In this document: piece after piece, positions 8,619 through 17,998 of the stretch | Layout: each line of letters starts with the position of its first letter | Position numbering within the stretch: the first letter of the stretch is position 1 | From: Hominisplanchenecus faecis | Lineage (GTDB): Bacteria; Bacillota; Clostridia; Lachnospirales; Lachnospiraceae | DNA length: 64,000 nucleotides | Direction of reading: 5' to 3' | Assembly (NCBI RefSeq): GCF_020687205.1 | Contig: NZ_JAJEQE010000012.1 | Coordinates: 1-64,000 of the forward strand | The notes under the pieces: model-generated | The model's input: the letters and a program-made list of their open reading frames with translations, nothing else | What the model was told of the DNA's origin: nothing | The model's database searches: none | Position numbers and translations under genes: made by a program

Positions 8619-8700
8619 ATGATGTTGGGGGCAAAAATCCCCACCTGACATGCCTGTGGATGTTCCGTGCTTCGCACTCCCACAATCGACACCGGCATCA
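8619..8700 (-). repeat. Dispersed hairpin element, copy A
   Basis: The minus-strand core is GATTGTGGGAGTGCGAAGCA, continuing CGGAACATCC. The inner stem is GTGC-GAA-GCAC instead of GTAC-GAA-GTAC in other copies, a compensatory change. The core ends (GATGCC and GGCAT) are in inverted orientation. It directly abuts the livJ stop codon and lies before the terminator. Confidence 0.65.
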
Positions 8701-9894
8701 TTACATTGCTACGTAAGCACCATCTTTGATCACGACAGCTTTTGGTGCCTTGTCCGGCTCACCGTCTGCTGTCCAGGTCATACCTTCACCGGTCAGACCA
8801 TCGTAGCTGATCTCTGTCATGGCAGTTTTCATTGCATCACAGATGTCGCTTACGCTCATATCAGCTGTCACACCTGCTTTTTCTGCTGCTGCTTTCATGA
8901 TATAGATTGCATCGTAAGTATCCGCTGCGAACTGGTTCGGTGTATCGCCGTAAGCTTCTTTGTAAGCAGAAACAAATGCCTGTGTCTTTTCATCATCTGC
9001 ATCAGCTGCAAACGGTGTCAGAAGCATAACGCCATCAGCCAGTTTTGTATCGAAGTTCTTAACTGCCAGCAGACCATCCAGACCGTCACATCCGAAGAAT
9101 GTCGGAGCATAACCCATGGAGTTTGCCTGTGTCAGGATCAGAGAAGCTTCTGTATAGTAGATCGGCAGGAATACCATGTCAGCACCTGCATCCTTTGCTT
9201 TCTGCAGCTGTACTGAGAAGTCTGTCTTGCTGTCTTCGGTAAATGCTTCAGCAGAAACAACTTCGAAGTCCTGATTTTTTGCCTCTTCTGCAAATTTCTG
9301 ATAAATACCGGAAGAATATACATCAGAGCTGTTGTAGATAACGGCTACTTTTGATGCCAGCTTATTCTCACCGATGTATTTTGCAGATGCAGTACCCTGA
9401 CCCGGGTCAGAAAAGCATACACGGAACGCATTGTCATATTTAATAGATTCAACAGCGGAACCTGACGGTGTCAGCTGGAACATATTGTCTTCATGTGTTT
9501 TTTCAACAACTGCTGTACAAGGTGTGGATGTAACAGTACCCATCAGCATCTGCATACCCCAGTCTTTCAGGGAGTTGTAAGCGTTTACCGATTTCTCTGC
9601 ATCATGCTCATCATCTTCAAATTTAAATTCAACCTGCATGCCGTTGATACCGCCTGCTTCGTTGATCTCTTTTACTGCCAGCTCTGCTGCATTTTTAACA
9701 GCCAGTCCATATACGGCTGCTCCTCCGGTGATCGGTCCGATTCCGCCAATCTTCAGTGTATCACCTGCTGTTGCTGAATCAGCAGTTGTGTCTGTGCTTG
9801 CTGTGTTGTCAGATTTACTTCCACATCCTGTCAAAGAAGCAGCTACCATAGAGACTGCTGCAACGGTAGCAAAAAATCTTGTGAATTTTTTCAT
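8701..9894 (-). CDS. livJ: Branched-chain amino acid ABC transporter substrate-binding lipoprotein
   Basis: This 397-aa periplasmic-binding-protein-type receptor of the Liv family (Peripla_BP_6) would be anchored to the outer face of the membrane. A signal peptide ends in the lipobox SLTGC at about residue 25, followed by an Asp/Thr/Ser-rich linker. The mature domain has TLKIGGIGPITGGAAVYGL, the usual start of this fold, KEINEAGGINGMQVE and NAFRVCFSDPGQGTASAKYI. It is the first gene of the transporter locus, with its own strong promoter. A hairpin element and terminator follow it. Exact ligand choice cannot be read from sequence. Confidence 0.92.
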   Translation of the reverse strand: MKKFTRFFATVAAVSMVAASLTGCGSKSDNTASTDTTADSATAGDTLKIGGIGPITGGAAVYGLAVKNAAELAVKEINEAGGINGMQVEFKFEDDEHDAEKSVNAYNSLKDWGMQMLMGTVTSTPCTAVVEKTHEDNMFQLTPSGSAVESIKYDNAFRVCFSDPGQGTASAKYIGENKLASKVAVIYNSSDVYSSGIYQKFAEEAKNQDFEVVSAEAFTEDSKTDFSVQLQKAKDAGADMVFLPIYYTEASLILTQANSMGYAPTFFGCDGLDGLLAVKNFDTKLADGVMLLTPFAADADDEKTQAFVSAYKEAYGDTPNQFAADTYDAIYIMKAAAEKAGVTADMSVSDICDAMKTAMTEISYDGLTGEGMTWTADGEPDKAPKAVVIKDGAYVAM

Positions 9895-9972
9895 AATATT
9901 TTTCCTCCTTCTAAAACTTCACTTTACAGATTTTTTATCTTTATTATATTTTAATAAAAAATCTTGTGTTCT

Positions 9973-10001
9973 ATAATACCGCCGGGTTTTGTGCTTGTCA
10001 A
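9973..10001 (-). promoter_or_regulatory. Sigma-A promoter of livJ
   Basis: On the minus strand TTGACA (9996-10001) and TATTAT (9973-9978) are separated by exactly 17 bp. The start codon is about 75 bases downstream, giving an AT-rich leader. Confidence 0.8.
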
Positions 10002-10220
10002 TTATTTTTTATGTTTTTACCTCGTTTGTACGAGATTCCGTAAATTTTTCGGTCGGTTTCTTTGACTTTTCCTGAATATTTCCAAAAATATTCTGAAAAA
10101 GTAATGGATGAAACAGAGAGAATTATTTTTAGAATTTCCCGCGATTCATAATAGTTTTTTTTCAGGAAATGTAGTAAAATAGAAAGGAATGCCAAAAAGA
10201 AGCTGAAAGGAGCTTAACTT

Positions 10221-11444
10221 GTGAAAAATTTAATTGTAGGACAGTCCGGCGGACCGACCGCCGTTATCAACAGCAGTCTTTACGGTGTGATCCGTGAAGG
10301 TTTTAACCGCAGCGAAGAGATTGAACATGTCTACGGCATGATCAACGGCATCCAGGGATTTTTAGACGGACGCTTTATGGATATGAAAGAACTGGATAAC
10401 GATACACTGGAAGCTCTGCGTACAACTCCAGGAGCTTACCTTGGTTCCTGCCGTTTCAAACTTCCGGATGATTTAAATGATGCGATCTATCCTCTGCTGT
10501 TTCAGAAATTTGAAGAGATGAACATCGGTTACTTCTTTTATATAGGAGGAAACGATTCTATGGATACGGTCAGCAAACTTTCCCGCTATGCTGCTGCCCA
10601 CAACATTGATGTACGTATCATGGGTATTCCGAAAACGATCGACAACGACCTAATCCTCACCGACCACACACCGGGATTCGGCAGTGCCGCAAAATATGTG
10701 GCTGCTTCCGTCTGTGAAATCGGACTGGACGCTTCTGTTTATAATACAAAATCTGTTACCATCATTGAGATCATGGGCCGCCATGCCGGCTGGCTGACCG
10801 CAGCATCCGTACTTGCCCGCAAATTCGAGCAGGACAACCCGGTGCTGATTTATCTGCCGGAGGCGGATTTTGACCAGGAATCTTTCCTTGCTTCTCTGGA
10901 AGAATGTTTTAAGACAAAAAACAACCTGATCGTCTGTGTATCCGAAGGCATTCATGACAAGGATGGCACCTTTATCTGTGAATATGCAGCCTCTGCAGGT
11001 GTCGATGCATTTGGACACAAAATGCTGACCGGCTGCGGCAAATATCTGGAAAATCTGGTGCGTGACCGCCTCGGTGTAAAAGTTCGCTCGGTCGAGCTGA
11101 ATGTCAATCAGAGATGTTCTGCCTTCCTGCAGTCTGAAACGGATGCACTGGAAGCTGCACAGGCCGGAGCTTTCGGCGTGACTTCTGCCATCAGCGGTGA
11201 AACCGGAAAGATGGTCAGCTTTGTCCGTAAATCTGACAAACCATACGTGATGGAATGTGGCCTTGAGGATGTCAACCTGATCTGCAATCAGGAAAAGACG
11301 GTTCCTGTTGAATGGATCACAAAAGATGGAACTGATATTGCTCAGGCATTTATTGATTATGCACTTCCGCTGATTCAGGGATCTCCGAAACTTCCTATGA
11401 AAGACGGACTGGCTGTGTACGCATACCGCAAGCCTGAGAAATAA
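10221..11444 (+). CDS. pfp: PPi-type 6-phosphofructokinase
   Basis: This 407-aa enzyme of the phosphofructokinase A superfamily converts fructose 6-phosphate and a phosphoryl donor to fructose 1,6-bisphosphate in glycolysis. Two residues argue for pyrophosphate as donor. The nucleotide loop reads GGNDSMDT, with Asp where ATP enzymes have Gly, and the catalytic loop reads PKTIDND, with Lys in place of the Gly of ATP-PFKs. IEIMGRHAGWLTA is the substrate motif. The start is GTG with AAAGGAG upstream. It is divergent from livJ and convergent with proS. The donor should be tested, since motif calls are usually but not always right. Confidence 0.88.
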   Translation: MKNLIVGQSGGPTAVINSSLYGVIREGFNRSEEIEHVYGMINGIQGFLDGRFMDMKELDNDTLEALRTTPGAYLGSCRFKLPDDLNDAIYPLLFQKFEEMNIGYFFYIGGNDSMDTVSKLSRYAAAHNIDVRIMGIPKTIDNDLILTDHTPGFGSAAKYVAASVCEIGLDASVYNTKSVTIIEIMGRHAGWLTAASVLARKFEQDNPVLIYLPEADFDQESFLASLEECFKTKNNLIVCVSEGIHDKDGTFICEYAASAGVDAFGHKMLTGCGKYLENLVRDRLGVKVRSVELNVNQRCSAFLQSETDALEAAQAGAFGVTSAISGETGKMVSFVRKSDKPYVMECGLEDVNLICNQEKTVPVEWITKDGTDIAQAFIDYALPLIQGSPKLPMKDGLAVYAYRKPEK

Positions 11445-11490
11445 ATTTTCACTTTCCCTTCGGCAGCCCGGAAAACATAATAAATGATGC

Positions 11491-11551
11491 AAAAAGACAG
11501 AGCACATAACGCATTGTATTTCACCTGCGTCACTGTGGCTCTGTCTCTTTA
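11491..11551. terminator. Bidirectional terminator between pfp and proS
   Basis: AAAGACAGAGC (11493-11503) pairs with GCTCTGTCTCTTT (11538-11550), with A-rich and T-rich edges serving both convergent genes. A second small hairpin, TTACATCA with TGATGTAA, lies nearer to proS at about 11585-11610. Confidence 0.7.
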
Positions 11552-11631
11552 TATATCATATCATCTGATATCAGAATTCAGATTTTACATCAACGTTTCT
11601 CCTGATGTAATCTCACTGCAAGAAACTGTTT

Positions 11632-13071
11632 TTAGTATGCTTTGCCCCAGTATACCATTTTTTTCGCCGGTTTTCCGCAGCATACGCATACGTCGGAAAT
11701 GGTTTCCTGTTCAAACGGCATACAGCGTGATGTGATTCCTGCATCTTCTTTTAATTTATCTTCACATTCACGTTCACCGCACCACATTGCCTTGATAAAT
11801 CCTGGTTTGTTGTCTGCGATGTCTTTTAACTCTTCCATGTTATGAGCAACATAAGTATGTGCATCTCTGTGTTTGCGTGCTCTCTCCAGCATATCTTTCT
11901 GCATGCTATCCAGGATCTTCGGCAATTCTGCTGCCAGTTCGTCGATTGCTACGGTGATCTTTTCACGAGTGTCACGGCGTACGACAACAGCCTGACCTGC
12001 TTCGATATCTTTTGGTCCCATCTCCACACGAACCGGAATACCACGCATCTCCTGCTCGGAGAATTTCCATCCCGGGCTTCTGTCAGTATCATCTGTTTTC
12101 ACTCTTAATCCAGCCGCTTTCAGTGTTGCTTCCACTTCTGCTGCTTTCTCCAGGATGCCTGCCTTTTTCTGCTGGATCGGGATGATATCTACCTGTACCG
12201 GAGCGATTCTCGGCGGCAGCACCAGACCGCTGTTATCTCCATGTACCATGATGATCGCACCGATCATACGTGTGGTCATACCCCAGGATGTCTGGTGAAC
12301 ATATTTCAGTTTGTTGTCACGGTCTGTAAACTGGATATCATAAGCTTTTGCAAATCCATCACCGAAATTGTGGCTTGTTCCGGACTGCAGTGCTTTTCCG
12401 TCGTGCATCAGGGATTCAATCGTGTAAGTTGCTTCTGCTCCGGCAAATTTTTCTTTATCGGTCTTTCTTCCTTTTACAACCGGAATCGCCAGAACTTCTT
12501 CACAGAAATCTGCATAAACATTCAGCATCTGGATCGTACGTGCTTCTGCTTCTTCTGCTGTTGCGTGTGCGGTATGTCCTTCCTGCCATAAGAACTCTCT
12601 AGAACGCAAAAACGGTCTTGTTGTCTTCTCCCAACGCATAACAGAACACCACTGATTGTATACTTTCGGCAGATCACGGTAAGAATGAATATCTCTGGAG
12701 TAGAAATCGCAGAACAGTGTCTCAGAAGTTGGACGTACACACATACGCTCCTGAAGCGGCTCCAGTCCTCCGTGTGTTACCCATGCTACTTCCGGTGCAA
12801 AACCTTCTACATGATCTTTTTCTTTCTGAAGCAGACTTTCCGGGATCAGCATCGGCATGTATACATTCTGTACGCCGGTCTCTTTGAATCTGCGATCCAG
12901 CTCATGCTGGATATTCTCCCAGATTGCATAGCCTGCCGGTTTAATCGCCATACATCCTTTTACGCTGGTATAATCGATCAGCTCTGCTTTTTTTACCACA
13001 TCGGTATACCACTGTGCAAAATCTTCATCCATAGATGTGATTGCTTCAACTAATTTCTTTTCTTTTGCCAT
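11632..13071 (-). CDS. proS: Prolyl-tRNA synthetase (short, archaeal/eukaryotic-type)
   Basis: This 479-aa class II synthetase charges tRNA-Pro. The length and the sequence [22 protein letters not shown] mark the short ProS type 3 that lacks the editing insertion of long bacterial enzymes. Motif 2 is visible around [24 protein letters not shown], and motif 3 around [30 protein letters not shown]. The anticodon-binding domain follows, then a C-terminal Cys-containing zinc-like domain with [14 protein letters not shown]. It is expressed from a T-box leader. A dispersed hairpin element lies between the leader terminator and the ATG at 13071. Confidence 0.95.
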   Translation of the reverse strand: MAKEKKLVEAITSMDEDFAQWYTDVVKKAELIDYTSVKGCMAIKPAGYAIWENIQHELDRRFKETGVQNVYMPMLIPESLLQKEKDHVEGFAPEVAWVTHGGLEPLQERMCVRPTSETLFCDFYSRDIHSYRDLPKVYNQWCSVMRWEKTTRPFLRSREFLWQEGHTAHATAEEAEARTIQMLNVYADFCEEVLAIPVVKGRKTDKEKFAGAEATYTIESLMHDGKALQSGTSHNFGDGFAKAYDIQFTDRDNKLKYVHQTSWGMTTRMIGAIIMVHGDNSGLVLPPRIAPVQVDIIPIQQKKAGILEKAAEVEATLKAAGLRVKTDDTDRSPGWKFSEQEMRGIPVRVEMGPKDIEAGQAVVVRRDTREKITVAIDELAAELPKILDSMQKDMLERARKHRDAHTYVAHNMEELKDIADNKPGFIKAMWCGERECEDKLKEDAGITSRCMPFEQETISDVCVCCGKPAKKMVYWGKAY

Positions 13072-13110
13072 CGTTTTCTCCTTTTCTTGCTGAAAATATT
13101 AAAGCCAGAA

Positions 13111-13166
13111 GATGCCATACAAATCGTTTCATACATGGTACTCTCACAATTCTCCTCTTTGGCACC
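13111..13166 (-). repeat. Dispersed hairpin element, copy B (in the proS leader)
   Basis: Minus strand: GGTGCC, then AATTGTGAGAGTACCATGTA, then TATGGCATC. The arms GGTGCCA and TGGCATC pair with one G-U. The inner stem GTAC-CAT-GTAT keeps pairing through a G-U. It is transcribed only when the T-box antiterminates, and it ends 40 bases upstream of the proS start. Confidence 0.65.
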
Positions 13167-13170
13167 TAAT

Positions 13171-13438
13171 AAAAAAGCCCCGGTCTCTGCGTGAACGCAG
13201 GAACCAAGGACTTGTCATCTCTTCGGCGGTACCACCCTGATTAGCACTGTTAAAAACAGTACTCACTCATTTTCCGTTATCGCCGGAACTACGCTGTATT
13301 TTCATACAGGACTCCAAGGCAGGTTCCATCTCTTCCGCACAGGAATCTCGCACCAGTGATCCCCTCTCTGTAGATTGTCCGAAATGTACTATCCCTTTTC
13401 TTCGTCTTGCCCCTATAACGAGCTGTCAGCTCTGTTTC
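13171..13438 (-). ncRNA. T-box riboswitch, proline specificity
   Basis: The leader carries the T-box sequence AGGGTGGTACCGCCG (minus strand of 13224-13238), which pairs with the uncharged tRNA acceptor end. A stem-I region with AGAGAGGGGATCACTGGTGC precedes a specifier loop in which CCT, a proline codon (13321-13323), precedes GCCTTGGAG. A terminator with CCTGCG-TTCA-CGCAG and a long lower stem ends in TTTTTT (13171-13215). Binding of uncharged tRNA-Pro would favour the antiterminator and turn on proS. Confidence 0.93.
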
Positions 13439-13445
13439 ATTCATC

Positions 13446-13474
13446 AGTTTATGGCAAAATCCTGCGTTTGTCAA
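13446..13474 (-). promoter_or_regulatory. Promoter of the proS T-box transcript
   Basis: TTGACA (13469-13474) and TAAACT (13446-13451) are spaced 17 bp on the minus strand, just upstream of the T-box stem I. Confidence 0.7.
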
Positions 13475-13635
13475 TAAGAAACGGCAATTTTTCATTTCTT
13501 GCTTTTTGTCCGGGTCTATATTAAAATACTGATGATTCAAGGGACAAATGGACACAAAACGGATGCTTGCATACATATTTGTGTCTATGAGGACCGACAA
13601 AACATGAGGGTGCAGCTATTTACGCAGTAAATATG

Positions 13636-13700
13636 CGAATTCCGAATGTTTTCGTGATTTTGAGAGTACAAAGTACGGAAAAATCACGTATGGCTCATTG
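13636..13700 (+). repeat. Dispersed hairpin element, copy C
   Basis: Core GTGATTTTGAGAGTACAAAG continues TACGGAAAAATCAC. The outer stem GTGATTTT/AAAATCAC replaces ATTGT/ACAAT of other copies with pairing kept. It lies 30-90 bases upstream of the DUF4317 gene in the sense direction. Confidence 0.65.
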
Positions 13701-13729
13701 ATATAGACAAACCACAGGGGAGGATACCT

Positions 13730-14866
13730 ATGAATAAAAAAGAGATTTCTGAGTTAAAGAAGCAATTCACACCGGACAACTGTACGATTTCCCGAATCTG
13801 CGGCTGTTATGTCGATTCGGAAAAGGAAAAACGTCTGGAGATGCGTGAATCATTTCTTTCGCTTTCTGATGAAGAAATGTTTAAATATTTTGAAATTTTC
13901 AAGAAGACACTTTCCGGAACGATCGGCAAAAATCTGCTGAATCTGGAATTTCCACTGAAAGCAGAGGCGGAAGGCGGCGAGCAGGAATTTCTGCTGCGTT
14001 TAAAAAACAGCCGTCTGACGGATGATGCTCTTGTCGATGAATGTTATGACAAGATCATCGAACATTATTACAATGCGGAAAATTATTTTATCATTCTCGT
14101 ACATGCTGCCTACGATGTTCCTGGAAAGGCCAAAGATAATACAGAGATGTTCGATTCTTCCGATGAGGTTTACGAATACATCCTGTGCTGCATCTGCCCG
14201 GTCAGGCTCTCCAAAGCCGGACTGTGCTACAACGAAGCGGAAAACCGCATCCGTGACCGTATCCGTGACTGGATCGTGGAACTTCCGGAACGCGGTTTCC
14301 TGTTCCCGGCATTTCATGATCGCAGCACTGACCTGCATGCGATGCTCTACTATTCAAAAAAGCCGGAAGAACTTCAGGCAGAATTTGTGGAAAATATGTT
14401 TGGCTGTGAAGCTTCCCTTACTGCCGGGGAACAGAAGGAATCATTCCAGGCTGTTATTTCCGACACTCTCGGTGAAGAATGTAATTATGAAACAGTCAAA
14501 AATATCCATGACAATCTGACTATGCTGATGGAGGAACACAAAGATGATCCGGAACCGGTCATGCTGGATAAAAGGGAAGTAAAGCAGCTTCTGGAGCGAA
14601 GCGGTGTGGAAGATGAAAAGCTTTCTGATTTTAATGCTGCCTATGACAATGCAGTCGGTGAAGATACTTCCCTTATGGCTTCCAACCTTGTAAACACCAG
14701 ACGTTTTGAGATCAAAACCCCTCTGATCACAATTCAGGTCAGCCCGGAGTATGCTGATCTTGTGGAGACACGTATTGTGGATGGCAAAAAATGTCTTGTT
14801 ATCACGGTGGATGATAATGTAACCGTCAACGGAATTTCGGCCAAAACAATGGATCTTGATGAATAA
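13730..14866 (+). CDS. DUF4317 domain-containing protein
   Basis: This 378-aa protein belongs to a family widespread in Lachnospiraceae and other Clostridia and of unknown function. It begins MNKKEISELKKQFTPDNCTI and has ISRICGCYVDSEKEKR, the usual conserved start of DUF4317. It has no signal peptide or membrane helix and looks cytoplasmic and acidic. SGTIGKNLLNLEFPL and FLFPAFHDRSTDLHAMLYYS are further family-like stretches. It has GGGGAGG-like spacing to the ATG at 13730 and stands alone, with a hairpin element in its leader and the broken amt gene downstream. No function can be assigned. Confidence 0.85.
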   Translation: MNKKEISELKKQFTPDNCTISRICGCYVDSEKEKRLEMRESFLSLSDEEMFKYFEIFKKTLSGTIGKNLLNLEFPLKAEAEGGEQEFLLRLKNSRLTDDALVDECYDKIIEHYYNAENYFIILVHAAYDVPGKAKDNTEMFDSSDEVYEYILCCICPVRLSKAGLCYNEAENRIRDRIRDWIVELPERGFLFPAFHDRSTDLHAMLYYSKKPEELQAEFVENMFGCEASLTAGEQKESFQAVISDTLGEECNYETVKNIHDNLTMLMEEHKDDPEPVMLDKREVKQLLERSGVEDEKLSDFNAAYDNAVGEDTSLMASNLVNTRRFEIKTPLITIQVSPEYADLVETRIVDGKKCLVITVDDNVTVNGISAKTMDLDE

Positions 14867-14916
14867 ATGCTCCGGATCAGGTATCGTTTCTGTTTGATTA
14901 CGATTCTGAACTAAAA

Positions 14917-16441
14917 ATGGATTCTGCTTTATTTTTATAATTTTTCATCTGTTGATGTCATCTGGACATTACTTGGAGCCGCACTTGTTTATTTTATGTA
15001 GGCTGGTTTTGCAATGTGTGAGGCCGGACTTACGCGTGCCAAAAATACCGGCAATATTCTTATGAAGAATATGATGGATTTCTGTATCGGAACTTCCGCA
15101 TTCTGGCTGGTCGGATTTGGCCTGATGTTCGGCGGAAGCGGTGCTTTTATCGGAAAACTCGATCCGCTGATCCGCGGAAGTTATCAGTTTGGATCTCTGC
15201 CGACCTGGTGTTTCGTCATTTTTCAGACAGTTTTCTGTGCAACATCTGCCACGATCGTTTCCGGTTCCATGGCAGAACGGACAAATTTCAAAGCTTACTG
15301 TTTATATAGTGCCATGATCTCTCTGATCGTCTATCCGATCTCCGGTCACTGGATCTGGGGCGGCGGCTGGCTTTCTCAGCTTGGCTTCCATGATTTTGCC
15401 GGAAGTACTGCCGTACATATGGTCGGCGGTGTCACCGCATGCATCGGTGCAAAAATCCTTGATCCTCGTATCGGAAAATATGACAGGGACGGAAAACCAA
15501 AAGCAATCCCCGGTCATAATCTCACCGTTGCCGCACTCGGTGTTTTCATTCTTTGGTTCTGCTGGTTCGGATTTAACGGAGCAAGCACAACTGCAATGTC
15601 AACTGACGCCGATCTTACAAAAGCCAGTCTGGTATACATGAACACAAACCTTTCCGCTGCTATCGCAACCTGTACTGCCATGATCTTTACCTGGGTTCGT
15701 TACGGTAAGCCGGATGTTTCCATGACATTAAACGGTGCCCTTGCCGGTCTGGTTTACGGCGGAGGTATCCATTATTTCCTGATCCAGCTGCTCGGTGTTG
15801 CCTCTGTTATGCTCTTGGTTATCATTACCATGACCATTATTTTCAAGGTCATCGACAAACTTGTTGGTCTGCGTGTTCCGGCTGATATCGAAATCGAGGG
15901 CCTGGACTATCACGAGCATGGCCTGGCAAGTGCTTATGCCGGATTCAACATTTCTGATATTACTGCTACGATGGATGTGAATGAAAATACAGATCTTGGT
16001 GAATCTGATTATACGAAAGCAAGCGATTCACAGAAAAATGCCGCCGTCAAAGTAGCCGGTGAAGAACTGGTTGCTGCCAATCCAACCGGCATGTACAAAG
16101 TTTCCATCCTTGTAAAACTTTCCCGGTATGACAAACTCCGCAAAGCTCTCAATGAACTTGGTGTCACCGGTATGACCGTTACACAGGTTATGGGCTGCGG
16201 TATCCAGAAAGGTTCCGGCGAAAAATACCGTGGTGCCGAAGTTGACGCTACACTCCTCCCAAAAGTTAAAGTAGAAGTCATCGGTGGCAATATCCCGGTG
16301 GAAAAAGTCATCAAAACTGCCAAAAAATGTCTCTATACCGGTCACATCGGCGATGGCAAGATCTTTGTATATGACGTACGGCATGTTGTAAAAGTCCGTA
16401 CCGGCGAAGAAGATCTGGCGGCTCTGAAAGATGTAGAATAA
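14917..16441 (+). pseudogene. amt: Ammonium transporter fused to a P-II domain, with a broken 5' end
   Basis: The open frame from ATG 15014 (475 aa) holds an Amt channel and a C-terminal P-II (GlnK-like) domain starting near MYKVSILVKLSRYDKLRKAL. The P-II T-loop is YRGAEVDATLLPKVKVEV. Amt motifs include WIWGGGWLSQLG, AGSTAVHMVGGV and LWFCWFGFNGAS. The family normally continues upstream: the same frame reads WTLLGAALVYFM, then TAG at 14999-15001 where relatives have Gln, then AGFAMCEAGL. Further up, the plausible start ATG at 14917 (MDSALFL) is in another frame. Two lesions therefore remove the start of helix 1. Either the gene is dead, or translation restarts at 15014 with a weak AGGCTGG site. 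Confidence 0.82.
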
Positions 16442-16520
16442 TCGTTTCAGAAAATACAGGATTTTGCAGCTTCAAAGATCTAAGGAATCTCATCTTGAAG
16501 TATAACACTCTGCTTTTAAA

Positions 16521-16600
16521 AACAGGACATTGGGTCTCATCCCCCATTGTCCTGCTTCTTTTCATTGTCATCTCCCATTGTTCTGCTTCTTTTCATTTTT
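16521..16600 (+). terminator. Terminator after amt with imperfect tandem repeat
   Basis: CAGGACA plus TGGG (16523-16534) pairs with CCCA plus TGTCCTG. The right arm and its tail (CCCATTGTCCTGCTTCTTTTCATT) are then repeated imperfectly at about 16572-16600. The T-rich tail supports termination. Confidence 0.6.
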
Positions 16601-16706
16601 CCCAGTTTGAAACTGTTTGTCGTGTCACATGAAATAACGCCCCAAATTGCTCTTGTGTTAATTGCTGTTCTTTTCGAATTGTTGATATTTGATTTCCAAT
16701 ATTCAT
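16593..16706 (-). pseudogene. Truncated XRE-type HTH regulator (37 aa stub)
   Basis: ATG at 16706 sits behind a strong AAGGAGG. The product starts MNIGNQISTIRKEQQLTQEQ and reaches the recognition helix (FGALFHVTRQTVSNWEK) but stops immediately after it. Intact relatives have at least 25 more residues to close the domain. CTGTCC-N10-GGACAG overlaps the likely -10 box TATAAT upstream, as an autoregulatory operator would. I infer a 3'-truncated regulator of a lost element. Function is doubtful. Confidence 0.6.
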
Positions 16707-16724
16707 AATAATAAGTTCCTCCTT

Positions 16725-16746
16725 CTGTCCAAATTATATAGGACAG
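16725..16746 (-). promoter_or_regulatory. Palindromic operator over the HTH-stub promoter
   Basis: CTGTCC (16725-16730) and GGACAG (16741-16746) are perfect inverted half-sites around TATATAATTT, which contains the -10 box. This is the arrangement expected of a self-repressing regulator. Confidence 0.5.
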
Positions 16747-16859
16747 TTGTATATTAAGTAAAGCAAGGATCTGTTTACAGTGCGTGTATTATAATGCAAA
16801 GATTCTTTGACATACGTTTTTTTGAAAATTCCGATTGAGATTTCATCTGTTTTAAGAGT

Positions 16860-17162
16860 TCAGACTTTTCTGAAAGCTATACCTCTTTTAGAATTAACTC
16901 GATATCCGACAGACAAAATCATATCCAAATTATAAATTTTGGGTTTTCGTCCCCCTGTACTTCTGTCGGAAAAACCGACAGAAGTCTCATCCAGTTCTCC
17001 TGAAGCAAGAATATTTGAAATATGTTCGCTTACTGTAGCGTGCTTAACATCAAACAACACTTCCATTTGTTTTTGCGTCAGCCAAACTGTCTCCTGCTCA
17101 GGATTGATTTGAACTTCTATATTGACATCACCATCTGTAAATAATACGATTTCATTCTTCAT
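16860..17162 (-). pseudogene. RhuM-family protein, N-terminal fragment
   Basis: This 100-aa frame begins MKNEIVLFTDGDVNIEVQIN and contains WLTQKQMEVLFDVKHATVSE, then GRKPKIYNLDMILSVGYRVN. These are the opening motifs of RhuM (virulence RhuM family) proteins, found on islands near restriction and toxin loci. Full proteins are over 300 aa. This frame ends right after GIAFRKV, where relatives go on (FRKWAT). It overlaps the stop of a short degraded frame upstream by 4-6 bases. It is part of a decayed mobile remnant. Confidence 0.75.
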
Positions 17163-17395
17163 CTTTTAGTTCCCCTCCACGAATATTTCCCGATAACATT
17201 TCTAATGTAGATTTTACTGTATTTTTCAGATTCAGTCCATCTTTTAGTCCCAACCGGTAGAAAAACATTTCTGCACATACACCCATGTAGCTATACCACT
17301 GGCCTCAGAGATGATTCCTGTTATGATTTTACGCATGATATCCTCAAATTCTGCTATTTCCTCTTTGGAAACGGTGTCATAGACATCAGGGTATA
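17157..17395 (-). pseudogene. Frameshifted small protein remnant upstream of the RhuM stub
   Basis: Two minus-strand frames join to one plausible protein. One reads YDTVSKEEIAEFEDIMRKII (about 17370-17310). The other reads SYMGVCAEMFFYRLGLKDGL and on to GNIRGGELKDEE, with stop at 17157, overlapping the RhuM ATG. A one- or two-base shift near 17305 separates them. I do not recognise the family with confidence. It looks like a small accessory protein typical of conjugative or phage elements. Confidence 0.35.
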
Positions 17396-17405
17396 GTGGT
17401 TATCG

Positions 17406-17495
17406 GAAGCTGGTGCTCAGGATACAACCATCAAGAAAATTGTGGGACACTCCGGCACTATGACTTTGACCAAAAAAGCTTCACCACATATCTAG
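17406..17495 (+). pseudogene. Tyrosine recombinase C-terminal fragment
   Basis: The plus-strand frame reads EAGAQDTTIKKIVGHSG, then TMTLTKKASPHI and a stop. The pattern of a residue run ending in IVGHSG followed by MTLT is the catalytic His region of phage or ICE tyrosine integrases. The N-terminal 300 or so residues and the active-site Tyr context are missing or altered. It marks the scar of an element that once lay between rpsI and amt. Confidence 0.65.
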
Positions 17496-17520
17496 ACATT
17501 TCACCAAGAGTTAAGGGTAA

Positions 17521-17555
17521 AGAAAAACCCCAGAAACACAAGGTTTCTGAGGTTT
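17521..17555 (-). terminator. Rho-independent terminator after rpsI
   Basis: On the minus strand AACCTCAGAAAC pairs with GTTTCTGGGGTT around CTTGT and is followed by TTTCTTT. It ends the rplM-rpsI operon. Confidence 0.85.
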
Positions 17556-17592
17556 GATATACTTTTTCGTATTCTCTTTTTGATAATCGAGA

Positions 17593-17988
17593 TTAACGTT
17601 TTGAGAACTGTGGTGCACGTCTAGCTGCTTTGAGACCGTATTTCTTACGTTCTTTCATTCTCGGGTCACGTGTCAGGAATCCTGCTTTTTTCAGGACTGG
17701 TCTGAACTCGCCATCTACGTGAAGCAGTGCTCTTGAAAGACCATGTCTGATAGCACCGGCCTGACCTGTTGTACCACCACCGCGTACATTTACCAGTACG
17801 TCGTATTTATCAGCTGTCTCTGTTGCTACTAACGGCTGACGAACGATTACTTTCAGTGTTTCCAGACCAAAGTACTCGTCGATATCTCTTTTATTGATTG
17901 TGATCTTACCTGTACCAGGTACTACATATACTCTTGCGATAGATTTTTTTCTTCTTCCTGTACCGTAGAATTTGTTAGCCACTGTCAT
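17593..17988 (-). CDS. rpsI: 30S ribosomal protein S9
   Basis: This 131-aa protein has the full S9 layout: [19 protein letters not shown] at the start, [20 protein letters not shown] in the middle, and the highly basic tail [17 protein letters not shown] that reaches the ribosomal P site. The ATG at 17988 has AGGAGG directly upstream. It is cotranscribed with rplM, 10 bp apart, as in nearly all bacteria. Confidence 0.98.
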   Translation of the reverse strand: MTVANKFYGTGRRKKSIARVYVVPGTGKITINKRDIDEYFGLETLKVIVRQPLVATETADKYDVLVNVRGGGTTGQAGAIRHGLSRALLHVDGEFRPVLKKAGFLTRDPRMKERKKYGLKAARRAPQFSKR

Positions 17989-17998
17989 TTACCTCCTG

